Positions 1 through 10,240 of a stretch of DNA of 64,000 bases are shown here, piece by piece; within the stretch, counting starts at the first letter, position 1; the number at the start of each line of letters is the position of its first letter. The position numbers and the translations under genes are program-made. The notes under the pieces were generated by a model. The model was not told the origin of the DNA, ran no database searches, and saw only the letters and a program-made list of their open reading frames with translations. Where the stretch lies: positions 11,393,837 through 11,457,836 of the forward strand of contig NC_087080.1 in NCBI RefSeq assembly GCF_026151205.1. The letters are read 5' to 3'. The stretch comes from Bolinopsis microptera (lineage: Eukaryota; Ctenophora; Tentaculata; Lobata; Bolinopsidae).

Positions 1-480
1 GACAGTTGCATGGCTTTGATGAGTGGTAGTTCATCATTTCGCTAGTGTTTGTATTGTAAGGGACAGAATAAAAACGTTTTGCCCGTTCTTTAGCTCCAAA
101 ATTAGTTTTTCCCCCGTTCAGCAACAGAGTTTCTGCCGATCTTATGTCGATTGTTCCGAAGAGGGTTGTGCTGACCTCAGTTGCTGCCTCCGAGTCTGCT
201 TCCTCCGATTCTAAAATATTATAAGTATCATCAGTGGGACAGTCCACTTCATCATTCTCACACTCAGTCAACTCTGCAGGGTCATTTATATCCTCCTCAG
301 TCTTATTCAAGCTCGAGTTAGAGCTACTGGCTCTTGCAACATGGTGGTTCTCTAATACTTCTTCTGTCCTTTTTCAGCTGTTTTTTAAGTGCTCTTGCCT
401 CCACCGCAGCCACTTTGCTGAGTGTTGACCTCAGTACCCCGTCTGGCTTTTTTTTATTTTTTATGTTGGGGCACCCACTT
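1..480 (-). pseudogene. Degenerate acidic open reading frame, runs off the left edge
   Basis: Read on the minus strand, one frame is open from 373 to the window edge and encodes a Ser/Glu/Asp/Thr-rich acidic protein with no recognisable domain. A second frame, about 480 to 324, reads as a lysine-rich coiled-coil-like stretch containing VEARALKKQLKKDRR and stops at 324-326. The two frames overlap at about 324-373, as expected for one coding region with a frameshift or a missed splice. It could be ORF1 of a retroelement, because GC-richer non-coding DNA resembling a 5' leader lies at 480-830. I do not recognise the family. Confidence 0.3.
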
Positions 481-1030
481 TACCTCCCTATTGGGAGGCT
501 ACGTCCGTCACAGTTGACTAACGTCTATTGGGGTCCCTCTGGTTGTAGGTGTCAGTAGGTTTGGGTCACTTGGCATAGGCTAGTGATCCCGCCCCTCCAG
601 AGGATAAAGCCTTGTGAGCGACGTTTCCCGTTAGGGAAACTGTCATAATGCTCGTTCTCGGGAGAACACCACCCATGCCTGGATGTTCTCCCGGGTACTT
701 CGATAGAACAGGCTGCCCCCTGTCATTCTAGTGGGCTGACAGGAACCTACCAGGCATGCCTGAGCCTCTGATGGAATTCACCCATCTCCTTTGTTGATCT
801 TTTGCGCGCGTCTTTCGACGCTCGCGTTGTTATTTGTGACAATTTTTGCTTTTTATTTTATTTATTTTTGAGTTTTGATATTTTTACTTTCTTTCTTCAT
901 CATTCATTCTATTTCATTATTTATTATTGTTATTATATTTATTAAATTCATATTCGGAGTACTATTGAAACTACATTTATGTATTGAGTTCAATGAAAAT
1001 AGAATAGAATATCGACAAGTTTATTAAGTT
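480..1030. other. Non-coding stretch, GC-rich then AT-rich
   Basis: 480-830 is markedly GC-richer than its surroundings, with short inverted repeats around CTCCCGGG. 840-1020 is T-rich and ends in an AATAGAATAGAAT-like run. No open frame of note. It may be untranslated sequence of a mobile element; this is inference. Confidence 0.25.
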
Positions 1031-1031
1031 A

Positions 1032-1289
1032 TCATCCTCCTGCGGCATTCTCGGTTTCCATGCTTGGGTTATCTTCCTTCCTTTGAGTAATGATTGCCAT
1101 TTGTTTCAACTGTTCTTGTCTCAACTGTATCTCTAACTCCTCCTTCTCCTCTTTTTCTTTTTTTTCCTTCTTTTTCTGTTCCTTAACTCTTCTGTGTCGT
1201 TCTTTCTCTGTTTCTCGTTTTAATCTCTCTGCCTCTTCCTCCATATTCTCTTTCTCGGTCAGATCACTTCTGAGTGCGACTGTGTTCAT
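1032..1289 (-). CDS. Hypothetical Lys/Glu-rich coiled-coil protein
   Basis: An 85-codon ORF starting MNTVALRSDLTEKENMEEEA, then almost uninterrupted Lys/Glu/Arg with heptad-like spacing, ending at a stop at 1032. Such composition predicts a single charged alpha helix or coiled coil. It lies about 80 bp downstream, on the same strand, of the ORF at 1372-1716, so the two may be exons or successive ORFs of one unit. Low-complexity sequence can stay open by chance, so this is weak support for a gene. Confidence 0.3.
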   Translation of the reverse strand: MNTVALRSDLTEKENMEEEAERLKRETEKERHRRVKEQKKKEKKEKEEKEELEIQLRQEQLKQMAIITQRKEDNPSMETENAAGG

Positions 1290-1371
1290 GGCGACATGGC
1301 TGCGTCCTGGTTTTTCTGTTCCTCGCTTTCCTTATTAAAGAGTCTGTATGGTTGAGGTGAGAATGAATTAG

Positions 1372-1716
1372 TCACTTTCCTTCTCTCTCTCCTAATGACA
1401 TGACCCCGTCTGGCTGCAACGCTCGTTTCATGGCTCTGATTATTTCCTCAGTTGGCGGGCGTCGCGTTTCTCCCCTCCCAAAGCAGTGATACATAACAGA
1501 CTTTGTGCATTTTGTCCTATGGCACTGGTTGGCAATGAGCAATGTTTGTAGCTGGCTGATGCTCATTCTGTCCTCACCATACAATCCGTTTTTCTTGTTG
1601 ACCGCAGCTAAAAACCTGTCTCTGAGACTCTCTTTATCTGCCAAAGACATTTTGTGCTGAGGGCGGCCTTTCCCTTTCTTTGGGGGCGGGTTATTGCTGG
1701 TCATTTCGTTTGACAT
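1372..1716 (-). CDS. Hypothetical 114-residue basic protein
   Basis: A complete ORF from ATG to stop. The N-terminus is basic and proline-rich (PPPKKGKGRPQHK, an AT-hook-like GRP core at residues 17-19). A folded-looking middle follows, with evenly spaced Leu and Ile, then a stretch with two Cys and two His (residues 65-79). No family recognised. Amino-acid composition is more protein-like than in neighbouring spurious frames. It could be the small ORF of a mobile element, given the ORF just downstream on the same strand. Confidence 0.4.
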   Translation of the reverse strand: MSNEMTSNNPPPKKGKGRPQHKMSLADKESLRDRFLAAVNKKNGLYGEDRMSISQLQTLLIANQCHRTKCTKSVMYHCFGRGETRRPPTEEIIRAMKRALQPDGVMSLGEREGK

Positions 1717-1739
1717 CGCAGTTCTGAAATTAAGCTTTT

Positions 1740-3050
1740 AAATAACTTTTCAGTTGACATTTCTTACACTAGAAATTAGTTACCTAGATATCTGTGAATC
1801 GAAATCGGTATAATCGAAAATTAGTACGTTGGTAATTGCTCAAGGATGTTTCTAGTTCTACATTGTAACCAGACACGCTATCAATAATGCATTATGCAAC
1901 GAAGTATAATATGCATATAATCTGTATACGGCATATTTAGCTTTTTGGGTTTGGTTCGAGGGTAATACAAAGAGAACCGTGATGACGCAGAATAAAGAAT
2001 AAACAAATAGTAGTATAGCATAGTAAATATATTTATTTTATCATATATGAGTAAATAGCATAGAAATAAGAAAATACAAAATAGCATTAAAATATCATGG
2101 TATTTTGGTCGGAATAAAATGCATTGAAATCATGAATACTGTGAAGCCATAATATTTCGCAGGCGCTATATTTCGCGATTCTGTTAATTTGGATTAGTTT
2201 CACGGCTTGAAATTTCGCGGATTGAAGCGTGAACATTCAGGCTCTAAGTGGTCATCAGGATAAGTGTATTGAGAGATTGCCTAGTGAGTTCTGCTACCGT
2301 TTCAAGTTTCAACGATAGGGGACGATGGCAGTATCTTAACTTATCAGCTGATCAGGTAGTTTGACACACGAGTAGGCCATGATCAACTCACGCTTAGTTA
2401 AACACGATTAGGTAGCAGAACATCAACAAACTCTATGTCTAGATGCCAGATAACTATAAGATTTGAGAACGGTTTTGCAGTATGAAGTAACGTTTATCAC
2501 TGGATCATGGATCATTTGAAAAGGGAACCCCAAACAAAGTGTACCTGTGTATGTTGTTATCATTTGCAATCTGCTTATTCTTATTATCGTTAAATGTACA
2601 AGTACCTCTACAAAGTTCACAATGTGGGAAAACTAAAGTGTATTTCAATTCTGATTTCACGGATCAAAATTTCGCGAATTTGTATTTTGATAAAATATCG
2701 CAAAAATTAATCCCTCGCACAAATTAATGGCTTTACAGTACATGTCTTAAATAAATGAGGCGTATTTTAGATCCTTCGGCTTCCTGTAATTGGCTGGTTA
2801 CACACTTGTGTAACAATGTGGCTGTTGGAATCTCCGAAGTAAAATAAGAGTTGAGATAAAAAATTAAAAAAAAGATAGCGAGACACATAAAACAATACTC
2901 AGGACTAATATAACTAGTGGTGACATCACGTGTAAAATTGATTGACAGCAGGAATCGAAGGTGTCTGTATATCATGTAGCTTTCGTAGAATATTACTTGC
3001 ATTGTCACTCACTTATGAGCTAAAACCGAAAAAGAAAAGCACGTTTAGAT
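1740..3050. other. No supported gene
   Basis: AT-rich sequence with only short, poorly conserved open frames. Two short segments around 2,150-2,220 and 2,650-2,720 share words such as TTTCGCG and AATTTCGCG, like the ends of the miniature element found near 8.5 kb. This may indicate old remnants. Confidence 0.3.
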
Positions 3051-3058
3051 TCTGCTTT

Positions 3059-3346
3059 CTAGTCGATATTTTTCATCCCAGAGGTAGAAGTAGAGGCAAT
3101 CCTCTCTATCGCAGAGGCAATCCTCTCAAAATACTGATTTTGTTCTTTCAATAACTGTATCACGCTTTCTTGGAACGTAGGTTCGATGCGACCTGGATTA
3201 ATGTGGTTGCAGTGTTGATTATGACCGATCAAAACTTTAAAACACAAAGCTTGCAGCACCTTATATTTGTTACATGCGTCTAATAAGTGAAAAAGATAAC
3301 TCGGAGATATTTTAGAGTATTTTATTAACGAATACAAACACGTCAA
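3059..3346 (-). CDS. Hypothetical ORF, possible transposon-associated helix
   Basis: A 95-codon open frame lacking an ATG at its 5' end. The C-terminal half (SVIQLLKEQNQYFERIASAI and following) is amphipathic and resembles the C-terminal helices of Myb/SANT-like proteins linked to DNA transposons. That similarity is from pattern recognition only. It starts where the zinc-finger ORF at 3343-3807 ends, in a different frame, so it may be an exon of the same transcript or an unrelated relic. Confidence 0.25.
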   Translation of the reverse strand: MTCLYSLIKYSKISPSYLFHLLDACNKYKVLQALCFKVLIGHNQHCNHINPGRIEPTFQESVIQLLKEQNQYFERIASAIERIASTSTSGMKNID

Positions 3347-3807
3347 TTAGGGCAATTATAACAACCTAAAGGGTCGGAAACACTAGCATCATAAGCATTT
3401 TTCTGATCTTGAACCTTTAAAGAAGAAACGCTGTCTTCTTTCTCATCTTTATCACTGGCCAGGTCTTCTATCTTGTCGATCTGGTTACGAAACTCTGCAG
3501 GTTCCTTGGTACTAGTACTGTCACTGTTTCGGTGTTTGGCTGCCGAAACGAGTGTATCCTCGACCATGAAATTCATGTCCTGAGAATACTCTTCCAGTCT
3601 AGGTCTCAGACGATGGTCCTCTTGAGTATCGGGGCACAGCACTCTAACAGGCTCAGGATCGGCTATCACGATAACTTCTGGTTTATTCTCCGTAGATGGA
3701 TTGCTGTGTTTACGTCTGGAACAACCATAACACAATAACCGTCTGGCAAAATTATTTGTGCCACAATGTACGCAAAGCCAATCTCCCGGAAGTACATGAA
3801 GACTCTC
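3343..3807 (-). CDS. RanBP2-type zinc-finger protein, C-terminal exon
   Basis: In the minus-strand frame open from 3807 to 3343, the segment at 3783-3712 reads DWLCVHCGTNNFARRLLCYG then C. This fits the RanBP2-type finger W-x-C-x2-C-x3-N-x6-C-x2-C exactly, including the Asp-Trp start and the Asn. Such fingers bind single-stranded RNA or ubiquitin. The rest (about 120 residues) is polar, acidic and probably disordered, and ends in a second Cys pair (CYNC) before the stop. A TGA at 3808-3810 closes the frame upstream, so the exon probably begins by splicing. A second frame over 3666-3926 is also open across the finger, as described in the findings. The finger is convincing; the gene model is not complete. 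Confidence 0.55.
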   Translation of the reverse strand, partial: ESLHVLPGDWLCVHCGTNNFARRLLCYGCSRRKHSNPSTENKPEVIVIADPEPVRVLCPDTQEDHRLRPRLEEYSQDMNFMVEDTLVSAAKHRNSDSTSTKEPAEFRNQIDKIEDLASDKDEKEDSVSSLKVQDQKNAYDASVSDPLGCYNCPN

Positions 3808-3929
3808 TCAGAGCCACAGTGGTCACAGGAGACTTGTCCTGGCCGGCGCGGTGGTTCACTCGGGTGCAATTCCTGCAGCGCCATCTCACACAATCGTACG
3901 TACTCATTGCAGAGAACAGTTTTCAAGTA

Positions 3930-5170
3930 GCTACCAATGGTTAATTATTATGGTTAAAGTTACTCGGCTCATTAATAAATTCAATGGGCCTACAATCATG
4001 TCATGTTATTGGTGCAACAAGATGGATCTACTTAGATGGCAAGTGGCAACCATAAATTTTAAACTGTTGTTCAAGTATTCGATGGATCAATTTTTGATAG
4101 AAACAGAAACGAATTATTAAAACTTATCAAAAAATTTCAGTTAAACAAAAATTTCAATTTTATGCCATTTGTTACAGAATAAACAAGTTTACAATAAATC
4201 AATTTGACATTTAAAGGAATCCTAATTCAATGTGTAGTATGGTTGTCACTCTTTAAATAGATTATAATATATAGGCTGACGGGGCAAAGGAGTGTGCGTG
4301 CTGTTCGCTATTGCTCACACCAAACGGCAACCTAGTAAAAGTTTTGTATGGACACCGGTCTCCATCACGATACAAAATTAGGATTGTAGAATTTATTGTA
4401 TAACAATTAGAAGGAGTGGAGGTAGCGGTGTAGTGCATTAATAGAGTGACAGCCTACTGATTTAGAGTTGTTTTTAAGTGAGCTTAATGGATATATTTGT
4501 GGACCTACAATATGGCAATTTTAAAATTGGTTCTTCTAATCATTTATTAAATATCAGTTAAAAAAATATATAAATCAGGAATGTGTTCACACTGTGAACC
4601 AAGTCCTATAAAAATTACAAAAACCCTCCTAATTTAAATATCAAAAACGTCTCAATAATGGAAATAGTCATACAATTTAGAAATTAAACCTGAAAGAAAA
4701 GTACCTATCTGAATTAATTTCTACCTGTAATACACTCAATTTTTTGAAGGGGATTGTTTTCAAAAGACAGCTGCATCATGTCATAATCGCTTGAGGTCCA
4801 TGCTGAACTTAAACAAGGGACAAAGAGAGTTGTTCACGACCAAAAATAAAACGTGACAATAAAAAATTTAATCTCCACTAATTGCATTTGCAAGAAAGAT
4901 CACTGAAAAAAAGTTTCATACATTTTAAAGTTTTAATTCCAAGATAACCTCAGTTGAGTGGTTACATCAAATATGGAACCTAATTCAGACATGTATAATT
5001 ACTAGAAGCTTTCTGGAATCCAATAGATAAAACATGTAATGGATAAGAAATCACACAAATTTCTATACATTTTTTGTAGATAAATGTAGATATTTGTAGA
5101 TTATTGTCAATGGATAATTCACGAAAAAAGTGGATGACATTATCCAAATATCTACAAAAATCTACTTGGC
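3930..5170. other. No supported gene
   Basis: AT-rich, with stops in all frames at short intervals. No repeats longer than a few tens of bases were noticed. Confidence 0.35.
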
Positions 5171-5171
<1 letters not shown>

Positions 5172-5207
<36 letters not shown>

Positions 5208-5217
5208 TATAGAACAT
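5172..5217. repeat. 46-nt poly-C homopolymer
   Basis: An uninterrupted run of C. It creates the poly-Pro and poly-Gly frames seen on both strands here, which should not be read as genes. A run this long is a likely sequencing or assembly length error and can form G-quadruplex structures on the opposite strand. Confidence 0.95.
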
Positions 5218-5441
5218 AAATCATTCAATCTGTCCTGCGTTTCAAAAGATGAGACATGGTTTCGCCGAAAGTTTCGGTTAAGTTGGGCAATCACCAATGA
5301 CCTTGTAAAATACTTAATCTACCTTAAAGAAATGCTCCCCCTAACTGTTATATTAACTTACAAATATGAATAAATATTCTGCACACATAAAAATTGCCTC
5401 TAATCCTTACCACAACTGGAATGTACTATCTGTCTCATTAC

Positions 5442-5575
5442 CGTGACTGCAGAACAACATAGTTCCTCCACCCATGATGGCTACACCGACGACTGACCAG
5501 GACGATGGCGATGAGAATTAAGATTGTACCTGGTTCTGGTTTGCTCTTTTCTTGGACTGCCGCCAAAAACTTTTG
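5442..5575 (-). CDS. Possible exon with one transmembrane segment
   Basis: Minus-strand frame with EKSKPEPG followed by a hydrophobic run (TILILIAIVLV) and a basic stop-transfer-like SRRC. It ends at a plausible donor (CACG then GTAATG) at 5441-5442. The 5' boundary is uncertain; an acceptor GGCAG lies near 5565-5575. It would suit the juxtamembrane exon of a single-pass membrane protein. No neighbouring exon was joined to it with confidence. Confidence 0.25.
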
Positions 5576-6231
5576 CTTCAAAACATGCTGATCATTTTCT
5601 ATTTTAAGCGGCTATTGCTAGCTTCAAGTTAATGTCTCTAACAAAATTTTTCCGCCGCGCACGTGAGTTTATACCACGCGGTGAAAGATATTGCTGTGCC
5701 CAAGTGCATCCTACTAGAATGATCCGTGCACGGGTCCGTTTATAGCCGATATCGCAGATTTGAGAGTGTGCATGTGGTGTTGTTACTCGGCTTGACATAC
5801 ATGCTACACAGTGGGGCTCCATGCTGACATTTAGCAAAAAAGTCATGTCTCCAAAATCACTTTAAACTAGTTTAATCTAATAGCCAGGTTGTTTCTGAGC
5901 TCAGAACTGATTGCCGAGTGTTTTCTCTTCATTCGACCAATTGAATACAACAGCGTTCAGATGATATACAATCTTTAAAAGAAAGTCGAAGAATCTTAGC
6001 AAGCTGTGTAATGGACTAAGGATGGCTATATCATCCCAGGGAACTAAAGGTTCTTGTGTTACACCCTGTCTAACTTGATGATCATGGGGCTTCTTCACAA
6101 TCTCACCTGATGACAGTTTGTTCCAAATCTCCGTTATCAAAATATTGTATTACTTTCAACACTACTATATAACAAATGATTGAGGTGACACTCCTGTGGA
6201 TGGCCCTCAAAGGCCGAAACTAGTTGAGTCT

Positions 6232-6745
6232 TCAGCAGATCACCCTGGAATACGATGAATAAAACAAGCATTTCAAATAAATTAAGATACAAATTAAACT
6301 AAGATTCTTTATCTGACTCGACCGGTTCCTGGGCCGGGTGGATGGTGTCAGGGGCCGGGTGGGCGATGGTCCAGCTGGCCGGACCTCCTTCTGTTGGGGG
6401 CTGGGCGTCAGGCGGGGTACTCGGTTAAGCCGCTTGTACGGCTTGGCTTCGGGACAGTCCCGGATCAGGTGCCCAACCTTGTTGCACCTGAAATTAACTA
6501 TTCCATTAGCCTTAATGTTGTATCTTTGATTTGTTTTCTACACACATTGTAATTGTGGTTAGACATCGGTCACCTCAACTTGCAATTGTGAATGATAGAA
6601 TATAAACATAAAAAACAGACTAGAATTAGTAATTACAACAAACTAACCGGTAACAGGTGCGCTGCCTCCTCGGCTTACTGGAAGCCTTTCCTGGTGCAGC
6701 TGTCTTCAGGTTAACCACGTTACAATTTTGAATTGTTATATTCAT
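6232..6745 (-). CDS. CCHC zinc-knuckle protein encoded by two exons
   Basis: Exon 1 (6745-6648) starts at an ATG (MNITIQNCNVVNLK) and ends in ACC TGT TAC CG before a GTTAGT donor. Exon 2 starts at 6487 after a TTAATTTCAG acceptor. Joining them restores the reading frame and gives CYRCNKVGHLIRDC, a perfect C-x2-C-x4-H-x4-C zinc knuckle as found in Gag-like and nucleic-acid-binding proteins. A basic linker (SSKPRRQR) precedes the knuckle, and a Pro/Arg/Thr-rich tail follows it. The 160-bp intron separates the first three motif residues from the rest, which would be unlikely by chance. The frame runs to a TGA at 6232-6234 unless a further donor is used. It may be a domesticated gag-type gene or one exon pair of a larger minus-strand gene. 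Confidence 0.55.
6488..6647 (-). other. GT-AG intron inside the zinc-knuckle gene
   Basis: Donor CCG^GTTAGT and acceptor TTAATTTCAG^GTGC on the minus strand. Removal rejoins the codon CG^G and completes the C-x2-C-x4-H-x4-C motif. Confidence 0.6.
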
Positions 6746-7317
6746 CTTTGATCTTATATCCTAATAGTAAATGATTACATATTAAAAGCCTCTGATAAAT
6801 AATATGCATGATCAATTATTCTTCTTTCTTTAAATCATATCGTAGGAGAACCCTCCATACAATTTCTTACTAACAACTAGTTTAACTCGAAGCTCAAGCA
6901 CAACGAAATTATTCCAAATTCAATAAGCAGAAAGGTGAAATACAGTACTGCATGATATAAAGGTGAAAGATATTGCTGTGCCCACGTGCATCCCACTAGA
7001 ATGATCTGTAATGCCCCCTACTCGACTTGACCACCACGGTTTTATTGGCGACAATTATGTTACATTAATCATGATTGTTTGCATTTACTCTACTCCAGGG
7101 CGAGAAAAATGAAAACATTATACGTTTATATATTATATTTTATCGTAACCTCTCCACCCGAAATTCTTCCTAGGCTATAATTATTTCTCGACAGACACTT
7201 TACTGTGTCGATAGCTATGTTCCACAGTTTATTAATATGTTTTTATCAAATAGTGACTACACTATAATATTTCAATACTCATGATTGATTAATACTGCTA
7301 AGCAGTAAGTTTCTTAC

Positions 7318-7484
7318 CCATTGGATTGACGGTAGGATTGTGTTTCTGATTCTGAACGTTTCCTGCTTTGGTTTGATACTGTATCGTTACGACAGGTTTA
7401 TGAGGGCCAAGCTTGACAACTGCTCGCTTCTCGTCTACAGTGAGAGTCGCAAAAGGACGTCTTTTCAAAGCACCAACAGTATTC
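7318..7484 (-). CDS. Internal exon of an unidentified minus-strand gene
   Basis: Open throughout between a good acceptor (ACAAATCTACAG) at 7485-7487 and a strong donor (ATGG^GTAAGAA). The product reads NTVGALKRRPFATLTVDEKR and continues with a basic, polar segment ending HNPTVNPMG. Length is 167 nt, entering one base into a codon and leaving one base over. No family recognised. It lies between the two zinc-knuckle regions on the same strand, so it may belong to the same gene or gene family. Confidence 0.5.
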
Positions 7485-8152
7485 CTGTAGATTTGTCATT
7501 ATAGGCTATTTAACTAGTATAACATATTACATAAGGTTCGGTACAGTTTCATTTTTCAAGTTTGCAACTGCCAACTAGTAACTATAGCTTCAAATTTCAA
7601 TTGATTTTTTATTATAAAATGTACGTAAATCATAAATGTATTTATGAACTCACATGTTGAGGCTGAATCCCAAGTTTTTGAAGAGTTTAAGATGTAGAAT
7701 GTACGATGAATATTGAATTGGCAGGAAATTTGATGTGCTTGCTAACAAAATAGTGGATTAAAAGATTATAACGAATTCAATAAATTACGAAAATGAATAA
7801 AAGTATAACATTGAGACTTGATTGATGTTCAACATCAGATGTTGTTAGATTTATTGACGATATAATAAACACGTATATCATAAAATAAAATTCATAATTG
7901 ACAATGAATCATCAGCTACTAGCTAGTGCCCTGTGCCAGGTGGTGTTGGTGGGGGGCCGGTGGTGGGCTGGTGGTGGGCTGGTAGGAGCCCGAGGAGGCC
8001 GGTGGTGGGCTGGTAGGAGGCCGGTGGGGAGCTGGTGGGAGAGAGAGGGGTTGACTCCGTTTACTCTTCTGCCAACAGGAATAGAAACAGAGGTTGGTGG
8101 CTGGACGGGAGGGTCAGCATCGGAGGGAGTCGTCTGGAGGGCTGGTGGAGGA

Positions 8153-8445
8153 CTAGGGTCGGTGACAGAAGCGTCCTGAGCAGGTGCAGCACCAGCAGAG
8201 GTATCCCGAGGAGGGTTGGTAGTGTAGGATTCCGTAGGGAGCGTCTCCTTCCTTTGCAGACTGGACGTTGTGCACGCATGACCGGCAGGTTAGAGCTGGA
8301 GCTGATGTAGAGTAGGAGGTCCGGGGACAGAGGGTAGAAATGTGACCGTCATTTCCACAGTGAGGGCAGGTAGGAGGGGTTTCACCAGCAGGTCGTAATA
8401 ATCGAATAATAATTGTAATAAAGAACCTTCTCTGTATAGCTTGCA
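8153..8445 (-). pseudogene. CCHC zinc-knuckle exon with Pro-rich tail, probably frameshifted
   Basis: After an acceptor with a long pyrimidine tract (TTTTTTTTCTTCAG, 8446-8459), the minus strand encodes RPAGETPPT then CPHCGNDGHISTLC, a C-x2-C-x4-H-x4-C knuckle. About 35 residues later a different frame becomes the plausible one, a Pro/Thr/Ser/His-rich sequence running to about 7915. This suggests a frameshift or an internal splice near 8,270. The upstream neighbour is a decayed copy of an exon that is better preserved at 15.7 kb. It resembles the nucleocapsid-like part of a Gag or LINE ORF1 protein. Confidence 0.4.
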
Positions 8446-8725
8446 CTGAAGAAAAAAAACTTTTCTTTCTCAGCGAGCTTTTGCAAGAAAGCTTTCCGAA
8501 GAACTCTTTTTTTTTCCCTTCATTTGACTCAGGGACAAAAGGATTTCGCGGCATGTACGAAATCGCGAAATTTCCCATTCTCCGCGACAAATTTTATGTA
8601 TAGTTTAATGTATAGCCTGTTAAATTTCGCGGTACCGCGATTTTTGGCCAAAATAATCGCGAAATCCTTTTGTCCCTGATTTGACTGTACTACTTATGGA
8701 AATCTTCGGAATTGGATAATATTAT
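8446..8725 (-). pseudogene. Decayed duplicate of the 15.7-kb coiled-coil exon
   Basis: Minus-strand sequence corresponding to the exon at 15,688-15,873 over the words DFH..., VLRKA.LQKLAE.EK. This copy has an in-frame TAG just upstream of the insertion, a lengthened A-run causing a frameshift, and a miniature transposon inserted within it. The 15.7-kb copy serves as the empty-site reference. Confidence 0.55.
8530..8678. mobile_element. hAT-like miniature inverted-repeat element with 8-bp target duplication
   Basis: Perfect 21-bp terminal inverted repeats, CAGGGACAAAAGGATTTCGCG at 8530-8550 and its reverse complement at 8658-8678. The element is flanked by the direct repeat ATTTGACT (8522-8529 and 8679-8686). 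The CAGGG start and 8-bp target duplication are typical of hAT-family elements. The interior has no coding capacity, so it is non-autonomous. Paralogous sequence at 15.78 kb lacks it. Confidence 0.85.
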
Positions 8726-8913
8726 TTATGCTTTTGGAGATTTAGAATTTGATGATAAAATTTTTGCTTGCTGACAAGACACAATGAAATACCGATGGTA
8801 GAAAATACTGATGGTAGGAAATTGTCGATACTTATTATGTATTATTTATACATGTGTAAGGTGCAGATTCGAAATATGAACTGCTAATCTAATCAATATT
8901 TCAATTTCTGTAC

Positions 8914-9020
8914 CTCTTTCCCGATCCTGCTGGTCCGTCTATCCAAAGTAATCTCTAGTTCTTCAGCTGTTATCAGTCTATTCTTCGTGATTAAAATCAA
9001 TTTATCATAATAGAAATTTG
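8914..9020 (-). CDS. Exon of unknown gene, copy 1 of a duplicated pair
   Basis: Minus strand: YYDKLILITKNRLITAEELE, then ITLDRRTSRIGKE up to a donor GAG^GTACAG. Charged, helix-like, no family recognised. A second copy lies at 9303-9365. Confidence 0.35.
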
Positions 9021-9302
9021 AAATGGAATCTTATCTTTTTTCTTTTTCAGTTGTCAGATCTATGGTGTGGCATCATTCTTCGTGGTTGAAGATTTAAATT
9101 AGATTTTTAAATTCAACATTCAATAAATGAAAATTAATTGTAACCGAACCCATGAAATCCAGCTCTTGGCTCACAAATGTGTTCGGTGTGACCATTATGT
9201 ATTATTATCCCTATTATGTATTATGTTAAAATTATGTAAATTGTAAAGGGTCCAGATTCGAAATAATATTTGCTTATCAAATTAATATTTTAAGTTCTGT
9301 TC

Positions 9303-9365
9303 CTCTTTCCCGCTCCTGCTGGTCCGTTCATCCATTGTAATTTCTATAGTCTTCGTGTTTGAAGA
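9303..9365 (-). pseudogene. Copy 2 of the duplicated exon, donor lost
   Basis: Minus strand: NTKTIEITMDERTSRSGKEE. It matches the 8.9-kb copy, but the donor GT reads GA. The flanking 200 bp are also related (for example TCCTCTTTCCCG.TCCTGCTGGTCCGT), so the whole segment was duplicated. Confidence 0.35.
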
Positions 9366-9919
9366 TATATTAGATCTTAAAATGTATGTTAAATTCAACT
9401 TGCAATAAGTGAAATTACATATTACCCAATACCCATGATATCCAGCTCTGGGCTCACATATTTGCTGGGTGTGTCACTGTGTCGTGTTACTCCTCTCACT
9501 GACCCTTATTAGACACAATTTAACCAAATTGCATAATACATGACATTTCTTATTAAAAATATTATTTTACTACTTTTATTTTCATGCAATTGCAATGCAA
9601 TTGCAATGAAAACTGCAATAAAAAGCCACGCCGCAACAGCTGTGAGCTGATGTTAGCAGGTTTGATAAATAAATGATAATAATGCGCTGCAGTTAGCAGG
9701 TTTTTACAGGTTTAAGCTTGGATGTAGTAAGGTTCATGTGTTTCAAATAGATTTCCACACTGCCTTGTGGCACATTTCTGTGCCGCCACCTCCTTATAGT
9801 AGCGAGGTTGGTGACAATCAAATGTCTGCATTCAGCATGGTAGTCAACGTCTGGAAAATAATTTTCCAGTGCTCGGGTCCCACTCGAGATTAAATAATCA
9901 GGCTGGTACTATCATTGCC

Positions 9920-10240
9920 ATTCGAATCTGTCATTGCCATAATATGGTTGAGACCGGCTTGAAATTCATTGCTCCTTTGAATTGGTCAATGTTATCATTC
10001 AGAAGGAATACCTTCATAACATCCCCCGCCTTCGTTACGTTGTCCCTCCTATCGACATACATCTGCACATCTGCAGCTCTGAGTCTGATGTTATCTTTGC
10101 AGTTATTTCGTCCTTCTCGTTTACAAAGTAAACCGACATCCTGTGTCGCCCAGTATCCAGTATTGGTCTAGGGGCCTCCATGCCACGTGGAAGGGATATT
10201 TCAGCTTTGGTACCTCCTGCCAACGCTGTGGTGATTGCGC
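9920..10240 (-). pseudogene. Frameshifted coding remnant, family unknown
   Basis: One minus-strand frame (about 10,240-10,100) reads ITTALAGGTKAEISLPRGME and on through MSVYFVNEKDEITAKITSDS. A second frame continues, from about 10,100 to 9,950, as DVQMYVDRRDNVTKAGDVMK and further. Joining them needs one extra base near 10,100. The texture is protein-like on both sides of the shift, which suggests a recently broken gene or retroelement ORF. Confidence 0.35.

Noticed and set aside
4980-5373. Poly-Pro and poly-Gly ORFs
   Set aside because: Produced by the 46-nt C-run; flanking residues show no protein-like conservation.
8914-8955. Walker A-like GPAGSGK on the minus strand
   Set aside because: It lies in a frame that is closed immediately upstream by TAG. 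The neighbouring frame (ITLDRRTSRIGKE) is the one conserved in the 9.3-kb duplicate, so the P-loop match is coincidental.
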